Shown here piece by piece: positions 10,650 through 21,930 of a stretch of DNA of 64,000 nucleotides (positions within the stretch are counted from its first letter, which is position 1; the number at the start of each line of letters is the position of its first letter). Source of the stretch: Zoroaster sp. YZ-2022. Lineage: Eukaryota; Echinodermata; Asteroidea; Forcipulatida; Zoroasteridae. The position numbers and the translations under genes are program-made. The notes beneath the pieces were generated by a model. That model ran no database searches. It saw only the letters and a list, made by a program, of their open reading frames with translations, and had not been told where the DNA came from. The stretch spans positions 83,427,165 to 83,491,164 of the forward strand of contig CM055816.1 in NCBI GenBank assembly GCA_029582265.1. Direction: 5' to 3'.

Positions 10650-11508
10650 AGAGTGTTTGACAAAACATCTTCAGCAGTCACGGGAGTGTGTGTCAGGGTA
10701 AATTTAGACCAGGATGTAACAACATACCTCCAGGAAACATTCCAGAAATATCCGCGATCTTATGGTATAGAAACTAGGAGTGTGCGGAGCCAAGTGTTCC
10801 TACGTAGCCCTACTTGGCTATAATCTTGAACCATCTGATTTCTACTAACCCAGTCATTTCCCCTCCAAATTGGCTAAAAACCTCCAGCAAAGTTTGCCAC
10901 CAGACAAACTATTGGTGGAGGCCTAAAAGCGGGAAACTTCCCGCCTACGCCCCTGATTGGCTGTGCCATGATCCACCCTGGGCATATAAAAGGCTTGACG
11001 TGGAAAATAGCCCATAAGCCTGCCGCTGGCTAACGAGTGCACAACAATATGCATGCCCATTGAGAAAACCCGATCCGTATTGTAAATTGCGCATAACGCA
11101 TTTGATCACTTTCGTGATAAAATGATTTATAATAGATACATTTTTTACACACTTTAATTTTATCATTGTGCCACAGAGTGTTTGACAAAACATCTTCAGC
11201 AGTCACCGGAGTATGCGCCAGGGTGAATTTTGACCAGGATGTAAAAACATCCCTCCAAAAAAGGTTCCCATTCTTACGGGTACAAAGCAATTTCAAAGAT
11301 CCCCCTTCCAAAGGAAACATTCCAGAAATATCCATGATCTTATGGTATAAGAAAACCCAACCGCAACTATTGTCAGATACTAGAAGTCTGCGGAGCCAAG
11401 TGATTTTAAGGTCGTTCATGTAATCTCTCATAATCCATACGTAGCCCTCCTTGGCTGTAATCTTGAACCATTTGATTTCTACTAACCCGGTCATTTCCCC
11501 TCCAAATG
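10650..11508. repeat. partial internal duplication of the Tx1-like LINE with a foreign segment of about 300 bp between copies
   Basis: 11172-11508 (normal C-terminal RT coding sequence on the minus strand) is repeated in shortened form at 10650-10871. Shared blocks include GTGTTTGACAAAACATCTTC, GAAACATTCCAGAAATATCC and TCATTTCCCCTCCAAAT. The copy at 10650-10871 lacks three internal pieces. The segment 10872-11171 between them does not look like LINE coding sequence and contains promoter-like motifs. Confidence 0.75.
10929..10993 (+). promoter_or_regulatory. promoter-like cassette: E2F-like palindrome, inverted CCAAT box, TATA box
   Basis: GCGGGAAACTTCCCGC (10929-10944) is a perfect palindrome made of two E2F-type sites. 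It is followed by GATTGGCT (10955-10962, an inverted CCAAT box) and CATATAAAAGG (10983-10993, TATA box). Spacing suits an RNA polymerase II core promoter starting near 11015. No open coding region follows. It may be a transplanted host promoter or part of a mobile element; chance co-occurrence is possible. Confidence 0.35.
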
Positions 11509-12029
11509 AATTTGAAAAACATTGAATTCAAATCATTGACAGTATTAATAGGCGGGTCAAGAATAGTTAAAATAAGAGAAGTAAGTTTAGACAGAACTAA
11601 AGATTTGACAACAGTGATTCTGCCAAGAACTGGAAGATTCCGTTTAGACCATATCGTTATCAGATTACGTAATAAATACGTTATCTTACTGTAATTAAGT
11701 AAAACTATGTAGATCTGTGGAAAACTCAATACCAAGTATTTTAAAGGTTTCCAAAGGTCCCGCCCAGTGGGCATTGATCTCCTCACATACCTTGTCCACA
11801 CTACCTTTCTTTGAACCAATTCAAACCACATTCGTTTTTATCAACACTAACTTTAAGTCCCGACATATTGGCAAATAAGTCAAGAATGTTAAATGCAGCC
11901 TGCATAGATTTCTCAGAACCACCAAGAAATAAAACAGTATCATCAGCATATTGAGATAATCGAAACTCTTTACTGGCTACCTTAATACCTTTTAAGTATT
12001 TGTCATTACATACCATCATAGGGTATGTC

Positions 12030-12384
12030 GTGTCGTGGCCGAGCGGTCTAACTTACCGGATTCAAGTTCTGGTGTTAGCAATATAATGTGGGTTCGAATC
12101 ACGGCCGTGACACTTGTGTCCTTGAGCAAGACACTTAATCATAATTGCTTTTCTCCACCCAGGGGTTAAATGGGTACCTGTGAAGGCAGAGTTGGTTTGC
12201 TCTATATGCGCTAGAAATGGCAGCAATTGAGCTGTATACTCCCCAGGGAGCTGAGATGGTTTCAGGAATGATTTATGAACCTTATGAGCCTTATGAGCAG
12301 GGATAATAATATAATGCGCCTTGAGCACCACTTAGTTGGTGGATACGTGCGCTATATAAATCCACACATTATTATTATTATTAT
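12030..12384 (+). mobile_element. tRNA-Leu-derived SINE, copy 1 (inside Tx1-like LINE)
   Basis: The head (12030-12113) folds as a class II tRNA. It has a D-arm TGGCCGAGCGGTCTAA, an anticodon stem ACCGGA/TCTGGT with loop TTCAAGT (anticodon CAA, Leu), a long variable region, and a T-arm GTGGGTTCGAATCAC closing with CGTGACAC. The body follows (CTTGAGCAAGACACTTAATC ... CAGGGAGCTGAGATGG), then a tail GCGCCTTGAGCACCACTTAG ... GTGGATACGTGCGCTATATA and an ATT repeat. The A and B boxes of the head would be the RNA polymerase III promoter. It splits the reverse transcriptase between 12019 and 12397. Confidence 0.9.
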
Positions 12385-13743
12385 AGCAAGAACTCTCTAC
12401 ACACAAAAGAAATGAATACGGCCTAGACCGTCACCATGTCTACAACCCCTCTCTATTTTAAAGGATTCTGAGAGGAAACCGTTAACTAAGATCGAAGAAG
12501 AGCCCTGGTTGTAGAAAATATTTATCAATTTTTTTTTTATAGATGGACCAAAGTTAAATTTATCCAAAATATTAAGGACAAACTCATGTGAGACTGAGTC
12601 AAACGCTTTTTTCCAAATCAATAGAAATTAATAGACCAGGAATGTTATCCGAATCAGTAATATCATGTAAGTCATACATTAGACGAATATTTCACCTATA
12701 AAACGACCCGCCATAAATCCCTTTTGGCGCTCGTTGTGAGGCAGACAAGATTTCAATCTCTCAGCAATACATGCAGACGCCAGTTTATAAGATGTGTTTA
12801 TGAGCGAGATAGGACGCCAATTTTTCAAAAACTGACGGGGTTTGTCTCCTTTTGGCAACAGAGTGATGATACCATATTTCTGAATGACTTAAAACTGGCC
12901 CGAGAAATATGCAAAGTTGAGTGAGCGTAGCAAAAACCACGATAAATCAGACGATAATTTCTTTTTGTAAAATTCGAAACTAAAACCATCAGAACATGGG
13001 GATTTACAATTCCAATTCTTACTGTTTTTAAAGCTTGCATAAGCTCGACATACGACAAAGGGCCTTCCAGATTGTCCCGCATTGTATCTGAAAGAATTTG
13101 ACCGCCTGCTTTCTTAAAAATAAACACAATCATTTACATTCCGATGGGAATACAAAGATTTGTGAAAATTCCTGGCCTCGGAAATAATTACGTCGGATGT
13201 CGTCAACCTGGAATTTACATTATTAACAACACAATTGATAGACTTACTAACAAAACCACGTTTCTCTATTATTCAAAAAATACTTTGATGGTTTCCCCGC
13301 ATTCCATACATCGTGTTCTAGATCTAATTAACACCCCATCCATTTTGGATTTACGGAGATCCACAAGATCGGCCTGTTTAACACTTAAAAGATCGACTGA
13401 CTGGAGATCTCCTTCGGCCACTTTATTATACAAAATATTAATCTCATTTTCCAGAGAAACCTCGTTTATTAACTTCTTTCTTTTTACATATGGAATAGGA
13501 GATAGGTAAAGCTTGTAGCTTTGCATGGTGAGGAAGATAAGTAAGACTAATTGCGGTGACACCATGTGGAATCTCAATTGAGTAGTAATAGGAGATAGTT
13601 TTAGATCTAATTTTCATAAGAAGCATCTCAAAAAAGTCTGATCGGATGAATGCTCTTAAGATTGGAAGGTAAATAAGAAGACACTGCATGTTCCTCCACT
13701 AAATCAGTAATAACTTTTCTCACTAAATCTGGGTAGTTATTAT

Positions 13744-14008
13744 GGGGTCATGCCTATGTTCCCTCAGCCCTATGTTCCCTCAGCCCTATGTTCCCTCAAT
13801 GCCTAACATTTTTTTAAAATCCAAATTAGGCCCTATGTTCCCTCAACCCTATGTTCCCTCAACCCTATGAGAGAACATAGGGCTGAGGGAACATAGGGTC
13901 TATTTTGGGATGAGGGAACATAGGGCTGAGGGAACATAGGGTCTATTTTGGGATGAGGGAACATAGGGCTGAGGGAACATAAGGCTGAGGGAACTTGAGT
14001 ACGGTCCC
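13744..14008. mobile_element. hAT-like MITE built of inverted CCTATGTTCCCTCA repeats, 8-bp target duplication
   Basis: A direct duplication GTTATTAT lies at 13736-13743 and 14009-14016. The termini are inverted: GGGGTCATGCC at the left, and GGGACCGTACTC as the reverse complement of the right. Internally, four copies of CCTATGTTCCCTCA face a set of reverse copies (GAGGGAACATAGGG), so the element is one large hairpin with a tandem substructure. The 8-bp duplication is the hAT signature. The surrounding LINE coding sequence resumes across the site. Confidence 0.85.
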
Positions 14009-14745
14009 GTTATTATCAGTCAACAAGGAATTATGAAATTTCCAATAACCACTGCCCCGTTCTATTTTGGTCAAGTCAAGCGTTATATCAATGATTGAGT
14101 GATCTGTTCTATAACCTGGTTTAATGTCACAACTCACTAACTTGGTTTGAAGTTCAGAAGAAATTAGGAAAAAAAATCCAACCTAGACTGTTTTAAAGTA
14201 CGGTGTTGTCTCCAGGTAAACCTGCGAATTTCTGCTAAATACGCCATACATCAACCAAATCAAAATCATTGCACATCTCCAGAACTCTTTTTCTAGCCAG
14301 GGGATTATTAGTACTAGTATAATTGACACAGTCAAGTAAATTATAAAAAATTAAGTTCCAATCGCCACATAATATACTATGAGTATTGTCAATATAATTC
14401 AGGATGGTAGCAATCTCATTATAGAAATTAGGATCATTTGTATTTGGACCATACAAATTAATAAGAGTAGTACTATAATCACCAATTTCCAAGTCAAGTA
14501 TTATTACCATTTTCATCGGTCTTTACGTTCTTGATACTATACTCGAAATTATTATTAAATAAAGTAACCACCCTCGAGAATTAGTCTTAAAGGAACCAAA
14601 GTAACATTCTAATCCCCATTCATTCTTGACAATGTCTTCCATGTCCCTATCAAAATGAACATCCTGCAAACAATAAATTGAATATTTTTTTGATTTAACG
14701 AAATGAAAAACATCTCTACGTTTGGCCAAATTGCCCAAACTTCAG

Positions 14746-17700
14746 ACTCATTTTAGAGCGTTGCGAACTTGATTATACCAAATGGCACTTGTTTAAAATT
14801 GACCCAGATAAGGCTGGAATGCTCCGGCTCCAGACCCATTTCATGGTCAAACTGACTCAACATCTGGGGTAAATTTTATTGAGCTGTAGAACACACTGAG
14901 CACATTGTGCTTAGCGAAAATAGGTTAAAAACCAAATTGTCATGTAATGTATATTGTTTCTAGCTGGTTCTCAGCCCAAATTTTGCTTAGCAGATAAAGA
15001 AGAACATTCAGTTCCATGAAATTGGCCCCTGGTCATAGAGAGACTTAGAAACCGAGTTAGAGATTTTTTATTTTTTATTTATTTTTTAAAATGGTTAAGC
15101 TTATCTGCCAAAAACGGGCATTCTTATATATGGGGCTACCATTCATCAAATGTGTTAGTCTAGGAGCTAAGTTCTGAAAATCCTCTAAATAAGGAGTTGC
15201 CTTACAAAAGTTAGGGTCAAAAGTTAAGATCAAAAGGATCAAAAGAGGGGAACAACAGGGGATCATCGGTTTAAACCATAAACAAACATGATTGATCGGC
15301 TGGTCATATTGCCAAATTATTATTATAATACAATTTCATTTTAATTTTATTTCAATTTTATTATACAAATTCTTTCAATACGAAAACGTGGAAGCAGTTC
15401 TCATAAAGCATTCAGAACGAACCTCACAAAGTATCTAGAGCAATATCTAACGCTGCAACCTCACACTGCGCACGCTCACATGCCCCCCCCCTCCCCCGCC
15501 CCACTTTTTATATACACCAAATATTCATCCAAATAATTTTGTCTGAGAAAAGTGGGTACAACTTTGCGTGCATGCGCCTTGATTGTTTTGCTCGTGCCCA
15601 CTGGTATATCCAATACTGCTTGTACACGCGAATTCCTTTCACAAGATCGGGAAGTCACAAAGTATCATGGGTCGTCAACACATATCCTTAATTATGAACG
15701 CAATCCCTACTTGTACATTAATCATGAACGTACACGTACATTGTGTAGGAACCAAGGCCTAAAACAAACGTCCGGTTTCTGATCTCTGCGCGCGTCGCCT
15801 CAGACCAGCGCATCGGCATTTTTAATTTCCTTTTTTTTGCTCTGAAACGAGCCAAAATTGCTGGATTGATTGGACTTCTGCCGTGCTGTGATTTAAACGA
15901 CTTTTTCACATAGGGGTATGAACGTTTGCCTGATTTGTGAGGCCTCTCTTCGCCACCATACTTTGTATTTGGGAAATTTGGTCCCCACGTATACAATGTA
16001 TCTTGTTTTCCCTGTTGGCAAAAAAAGATTGCCCGTCGAGCGTAAAATTAACATTAAAAACAAATAAAAACACTAAAAAAAATAAAATAATAAATTAAAC
16101 AAATAATAATAAATAAATCAATAAATAAATAATTGCTACCACCCAAAAAAACAAACCATTAAAAAATAATTAAAATTAAAAAAAGTGCTAGTTGAGACAA
16201 GAACTATTATCTTAATCAAGAAACTATGGTCTTATTGTTATTATATTGCGACCGTCTAATATTGCCACATGTTCCCTGATCGTAGATTGATTGGATCGCC
16301 GCCCGTCAGATCTAAAATGAGACTTGCCTGTTGTAATCCCATTAGTTGAAATATTGTATTAATTATAGTTTTTGTCAAACACCAGTAAATTGTTGTTCCT
16401 GCCGCAAATCAGATGGTATACAAAATAATAACAATTGAATATCAGGAACGTATAAAAAAGACAAGTGGCACAAGTTACTGTTTTCTCCTTTTTTCCATCG
16501 TATAATTTATATGCAATATATATTTTTTGTCGATGGCGATAATATTTCTAAAAGAAAATATGTTCCGAAAACTAAAGAGCTTCTTGGCAGTAAGTAGTGA
16601 TCGAGTTTGCCAAAAAGGTACATTGCAAATCATGTTCATGACAAGCAAAGTTATTCAGAAATCCTCCGTTTGTGTGGTTTCTGGCAATAAAAAAAAAGAT
16701 TCCTTTCTTAATTATACAAATGTTCTGAATGTGATTTAACTAATTCTTAATTATTTTCTCCATACTTTTGCTATAATACGTAAAAATTGTCTTGCTCAAA
16801 GACACAAATACATTAATTTTTTTACCATGGTCAAAGTAATTTGTAATTTCCATTAGTATCAAACATATTCACAAGTGAAGTGCTTTTACCACTAGACCAC
16901 TGCACTTGGTAATCTACTTTTTTCCCTATTAGGGGCGTGGCTACGCCCATTTGTTGAGTTATGCCTTTTAATCTGTTTTGAAAAAAAAAAAACATCAGTT
17001 TTCCAAAATAAATGAAAACTTGACACATTCATTGTTTATTGATGTTTTTCTTCGAATATTTTGACAAGTTAAACATAATTTTTGGACTTAATGCAAAACT
17101 GATACCACAATTTGACACCACATACTACCTAGAAGTGTTCCACTAGGCATATTCTACCACTTTTTGCAGTCAAACCTTAGATGTAGTTACAGCTGATCAC
17201 CCACATTTTTTTCTGGCCAGTGTTCTTAGTCTGTGTGGGTAATAAAAGAGAGCTAAATATATGCCTAGGTATAATTAACTAAATCGTCACCGGTCCCACA
17301 AAGTGACACAAACTTGCCCACTAGACAAAATTTACATTTGAAAAAACAGCGTTTGAAGTTAGTCTCTTTTTGAAACACACTTTTCTTCATCAAAAATTAA
17401 TATTTTTGAATTGTTGTCACTTTGTGGTCTCTAGGGAACTTTCGAATTATGGAAATATGTTTTTGGACTCTCTGACGTTTTTAATTACTGAGCAATTAAC
17501 CACTGAAAACACTATAATGTTTGTGTTAGTTCGTGAAAACGAAAACTGTACAAAAAGCCTGGTTTGCGTTTTCACAAAGTGACACGCGGTATTTACTATG
17601 TAAAGTTTGAGTCACTTCCTGAAAACGCAAAATCACGGCGCGCTGTTTTTTGCGCACTAAGGTTTGTGTCACTTCGTGAAAACGTTTTATTCTGTCGGCC

Positions 17701-18049
17701 ACGGCGTTCGCAGTTAATTGTCTACGGTGAATTCAATTAGTGTCAGTTCGTGAAAACGCAAATTTTTACTTTCTCACAAGTTTAGTTTTTCCTAATTAGT
17801 CAAACTAAGAAGGTTGCACACTTTCAGCTTCAAAACTTCGTGACATTGTAGATTCTGATAAATATCACCGGTGACGAAATAATAACAACAATCATGAAAC
17901 AAAATTTGTCCATGGTAAACCAAAACCTGGTACGCACAGTTGATTTGGTTATTTTGTTCCAAATAAGTCTTTTTTGAATGTATAACTTATTGTTAATGCA
18001 ATAAATAAAGCATGTATGTACATAGCTGTTGAATATGTAAGCTTTATTT
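14746..18049. other. no gene recognised; scattered repeat debris
   Basis: Only short, unpersuasive open stretches occur. A segment at 15904-15963 (GGGGTATGAACGTTTGCCTG ... GAGGCCTCTCTT) recurs at 44514-44572 and marks a dispersed repeat or a repeated exon. A degraded tRNA-like box lies near 16874-16912. 16020-16190 is A-rich low complexity. AT-rich sequence with no other signal fills the rest. Confidence 0.5.
17294..17760. repeat. cluster of a palindrome-prone motif GTCACTTCGTGAAAACGC
   Basis: Variants of GTGTCACTTNGTGAAAACG, or its reverse complement CGTTTTCACAAAGTGACAC, occur at about 17294, 17402, 17530, 17568, 17609, 17664 and 17741. They are in both orientations with irregular spacing. 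No protein is supported. This may be the remains of a repeat-rich MITE. Confidence 0.55.
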
Positions 18050-18407
18050 AATAATAATAACAATAATAATGTGTGGACTTATATAGCGCACGTATCCACC
18101 AACTAAGTGGTGCTCAAGGCGCATTATATCATTACCCCTGCTCATAAGGCTCATAAGGCTCATAAATCATTCCTGAAACCATCTCAGCTCCCTGGGGAGT
18201 ATACAGCTCAATTGCTGCCATTACAGCGCATATAGGGCTAATCAACCAACTCTGCCCTCACAGGTACCCATTTAACCCCTGGGTGGAGAGAAGCAATTAT
18301 GGTTAAGTGTCTTGCTCAAGGACACAAGTGTCACGGCTGGGATTCGAACCCACATTCTGCTGCTAACACCAGAACTTGAGTCCGGTAAGCTAGACCGCTC
18401 GGCCACT
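18050..18407 (-). mobile_element. tRNA-Leu-derived SINE, copy 2
   Basis: Reverse-oriented full-length copy. The AAT tail is at 18050-18070, then GTGTGGACTTATATAGCGCACG, written here in two parts as GTGTGGACTT and ATATAGCGCACG. The body contains three CATAAGGCT units, and the tRNA head ends with GACCGCTCGGCCAC at about 18393-18406. It matches copy 1 throughout and does not interrupt any recognisable gene. Confidence 0.9.
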
Positions 18408-20505
18408 GTTGTTTATAAGAAGATGCAAGTAAGAACTCAGAACGGGTCTTAGTTATTAAAGAGCCTCATTTAAAACACTCTGAATCAATTTACCTATTTA
18501 GAACCTATCATTGCAAATGTCATAATAGATTGGAACGGAAACCCACATTAATTGAGCTATGTCGTAGGCAGTTATAATCCTTAGTTACGCAAACTAAGCA
18601 TGCACACATAACACATAATGCCTTGCTGGTTCTTGTTTCTTTTAACATTCTCACGACCCTTAATTAACTTTTCAAATTCCAATTCCGACTATATCAATAT
18701 TTTTTGTGTATTCATATATTTATGTATTATTTGGCCCTGAATAATATATCAAGAAATTTGTCAGTCTAAACGATATAAATCCAATAAGTCTGGACTGTTT
18801 TGCTTCCCTCAATTGTTCAGACTTTGAGAAACCTGTGCATCTGAAATCCTTCTCTGGTCACTGTTTCCTCATTAATTGGCTGAAACAAGGTCGATTGTTT
18901 AGCTTGAACGGATACTTTGATTCAAACAGAGTAGGCATATTTGGAGAATCCATATGGTGTTATAAAACTACTTACATAAGTAGCCTAAAAATTTCGCATG
19001 ATTGTAGTAATAATAACTAAGCTTTTTTCAAACAGCCGTTGTACATGTCGTGCTTCGTTTCAACAAAAGAAGTAACGGCCGGAGCACTCATCATCGAGGC
19101 ATTGGACATATTTTGGGGGTAGGCCTATACATATTTCATAGTTGTATAACATTACCCCGTTTTAATTAAAGAGTTAAATTATGATTTGATACCCTTTTTG
19201 TAACCCCTAAATGTTGTTTTGATTTTTTTTGTATTAATTTCAACCAAAATGGATTTGGGAGGCATCTGTACAAATTTTCAAAAAAGTACGAGAATTGATT
19301 GGAAAATAAGCAATGTGTCCAAAGTAATCTTTTACATCAGAATGAACATCTGGATGTGCCGTCCACCCCTTCTTGTATTTACCGCAAGCACCATCCTGAA
19401 TTCTCCTATAGGATAACAGATTACTATGTCCAAATGCAAAAATGTTTTTGGTTATATTTCACGTTTTAATCATGTGTTCAATATTACATTTTCCTGATAA
19501 AGATAGACATATTCCAACAAATGTTGTCACTAGGCGAAAAAGGTGAATTTTCCGGCAAGTTTTGACCATTTGGACTAAAGCATTACCGGTAATACACATG
19601 GTTTCGATGTCAATGTAATGCGATAAACTCAAAGAAAACGCCCTAAATCTTACTTTTAAGTTCCAAAACGCAAACACAACAAATATTTTCTAAGAGAGGT
19701 GAAACTCCCCAAACTTCCTAAAGGCGGATTTTCTCGGGGGAAATGGAAGTCTAAAGGCAATGACTGCGTTCATTCTGATTTCGTTGGTGCATTGTATTGA
19801 CACATAACATGTACAACGGTTGTTTTATGTTGCTGTTTAGCTGTAAATAGTGTACTTCGTGTAATAACATGGGATCTTTTGAGGCTATGTCCAGTAGCAA
19901 TCGTCAAACAGTCGTAACTGGTTTTGTTTAGTTTTTTTTTTTTTTTTTTTGACGAGGCTTAGCATTTCAATTTGTTTTCACCCGCAAAAATCGCTTAATA
20001 CGAGGACTATGCTAACGTTGCAGCAAGTATATCATTATTTTTCAACAAGAAAGCATATAAATGAATAAGTTCCTCCAGAGGGTACCGAAATATTAGCTGG
20101 CTCACGGACTAATTCTAAACAATATTACTACTGCAATTCCAATTAGATTTTATTACCGCTAGAGGGCGTCATCATCACGAGCGGCCGATCATTATTCCCC
20201 GTGGTTTTATGTTGGCCGTTATTGGGGGCAGCTTTTTCTTACTTGTAGAGGAAAACAAACTATTTGAAATCTTATGTAAAGATCCCCACAGCGTCCATCC
20301 TAATATGGAATCGCATTGAGCATATTATTCAACTTATTTAAGCTTTGCGAAAGACAAGATTTGGAAGAAAATTCCTCACCGAGCGACAAGATACTTCTCC
20401 CGTGGACCGCTGCTGCTGCAGTCTCTGTCTCAGGAGGACCAGTAAAAGGAGGTAAAAACAACAGAAAATGTATGGACTGAAGTGGTAATTTTGAAGTGGT
20501 GCTTT
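18408..20505. other. no gene recognised
   Basis: AT-rich unique-looking sequence with a T-run at about 19929-19950. A CTCF-like motif CCGCTAGAGGGCG lies at 20156-20168. I see no exon with support and no repeat boundary. Confidence 0.5.
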
Positions 20506-20723
20506 AGGGACAATATCGTCACGATCAGAGCCTGACTTTCAACACATGGAATCGGTGTCCTAGATGAACACAGTTAAAAAAAAAATACTGGAACATTTAT
20601 GCAGCAGCATATACAACGGTAATTATTATGACCTTATCGTGTCGGGTATTATTTCGGTCACCAAGTTAATCTAAAACTAGGAGTCCGATTCCATGCCCTG
20701 TTGATCGTGACGATATTGTCCCT
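20506..20723. mobile_element. MITE with long inverted ends, family 1
   Basis: The left end AGGGACAATATCGTCACGAT continues to GAATCGGTGTCC. The right end is its imperfect reverse complement (GGAGTCCGATTCC ... ATCGTGACGATATTGTCCCT). The middle carries TTATGCAGCAGCATATACAACGG split as TTATGCAGCAGC and ATATACAACGG. Flanks are TTTA and TTTC, so a TTAA target is degraded here. A shortened relative sits at 57017-57146. Confidence 0.8.
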
Positions 20724-20872
20724 TTCCAGTTTGTGTTTTTTCCCCTGATAACCAGTATATGAAACACACTGTAATAAGACGTGCGAAAAGCATGCATCAT
20801 TACTTTGTTAGTATCAAGAGGATACAGAAACTCGCTTGATTGTGAAAGATTCAGTTAACTGTTTGCCTTTAA

Positions 20873-21171
20873 AGGGGATCATCACAGTCAGAGCTGGCTT
20901 GCGGTTTGAGATTGAATCCCAATCTATGAACTCAGATGAACCCAGTGACTAAAAATAATACACCACGAGCATGCGCTGGCCTAGATAACAGGGCGCACCG
21001 CTTAAGTCAGTCGCGGTAACGGGATCTGGCGTGCCGTGTTATCTGGGCCAGCGCATGCTCATGGGGTTATTATTTTCAATCACTGGGTTCATCTGAGGCT
21101 CATCTAAAACTGTTAGTTCGGGATTCAATGTCAAGCCGCAACCCTGCTCTGATTGTGACGATATATCCCCT
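20873..21171. mobile_element. TTAA-flanked palindromic MITE (piggyBac-like target)
   Basis: The element is about 300 bp and palindromic over most of its length. Its ends are AGGGGATCATCACAGTCAGAG and the reverse complement of a near match, and the inner arms CGAGCATGCGCTGGCC / GGCCAGCGCATGCTC also pair. TTAA occurs immediately outside both ends (20869-20872 and 21172-21175), the hallmark of piggyBac-type insertion. No coding capacity. Confidence 0.85.
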
Positions 21172-21175
21172 TTAA

Positions 21176-21930
21176 GAACCTGAGAAAGGTTCGAAACCTA
21201 AGGCCAAGTAACCATTATTTTATTTTGTACGTTTAAACAGAAAAATAGTTCAAAATACATGCATTCGTTCCATTCATTCAAGTGGAATGTTCGTATCGTG
21301 CTTTAGAAGATTCAGTTTAATTCAGGTGTTTGCTGTTACACAGCCTGAAGTGACACTGATTGGCTACTAAAAAAATAGCATGCAAAAACCAGTTTAAATA
21401 TTATTTCAAACTAAAACACAATCTCATTACCTGTATACACTTTTGGTAAAATGTCCGTAAATGCATGAAAATTTAATTAAGATACATGAACATACAAAAC
21501 CAACCTGTAGTAGTTTTATTTCATTATTTTGTAACATTTTTATCCCCCATATAAAAAAATATAAAAAATAAATAAATAAATAAAAATAAATAAAAATATG
21601 AGCACATACAAATTGTACAGACCATTTACAAAATGATCCATACATGGTACCTTCACAGCACATCCTCCCAACACCCCAACTACACCCAAGTAAACCATCA
21701 CAACCTACCAAAACTACCCACTCCATTAGAAGAAAACAACCACTTACCAGCCTATAGTTTTCAAAAAACTTAAAACAACTGTATAATAAATATTTATAAC
21801 GAGTGCCCTTTACTCAGAAAAAATGACCTAATTTCCCTTTTAAGAATGAAATTCCAGGCTTAGACTCGGGCAGGAATCGAACTTACGACTTCCTGCGTAC
21901 CAGTGCAGCCACTCAACCAGTGCAGTCTTG
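21176..21930. other. no gene; A-rich tract and a tRNA-like relic
   Basis: 21540-21600 is an A/T-rich simple stretch. At about 21863-21925 the minus strand has a T-arm-like box in TCGATTCCTGCCCGAG, with further tRNA-like sequence in CAGTGCAGCCACTCAACCAG on the plus strand. This resembles a decayed tRNA-derived repeat next to the LINE tail that follows. Nothing else is evident. Confidence 0.45.

Larger units (their letters stand above)
9638..14745 (-). pseudogene. Tx1/L1-like LINE, endonuclease-RT protein heavily broken and nested
   Basis: Read on the minus strand from 14745, it starts with an APE-type endonuclease (CLQDVHFDRDMEDIV, then LINLYGPNTNDPNFY, LCGDWNLI and GYRTDHSIIDITL). RT segments follow: LSYVELMQALK near 13060, KAFDSVSHEFVLNILDKF near 12600, RGCRHGDGL and SQYADDTVLFLGG near 11950. 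An L1-type C-terminal region (LPVLGRITVVKSLVLSKL, FFKFIWRG) ends in a zinc-finger region, NLCTFCNNEEETLIHLFCSC, near 10150. The 3' end is an (AAAT)n tail at about 9645-9675. Many stops and frame changes occur. A SINE (12030-12384), a hAT-like MITE (13744-14008) and a rearranged block (10650-11508) interrupt it. ORF1 is not visible. Confidence 0.85.

Noticed and set aside
15718..15996. 92-codon basic open stretch on the minus strand
   Set aside because: No recognisable domain; only its 58-bp repeated part is of interest, and there a different frame looks better.
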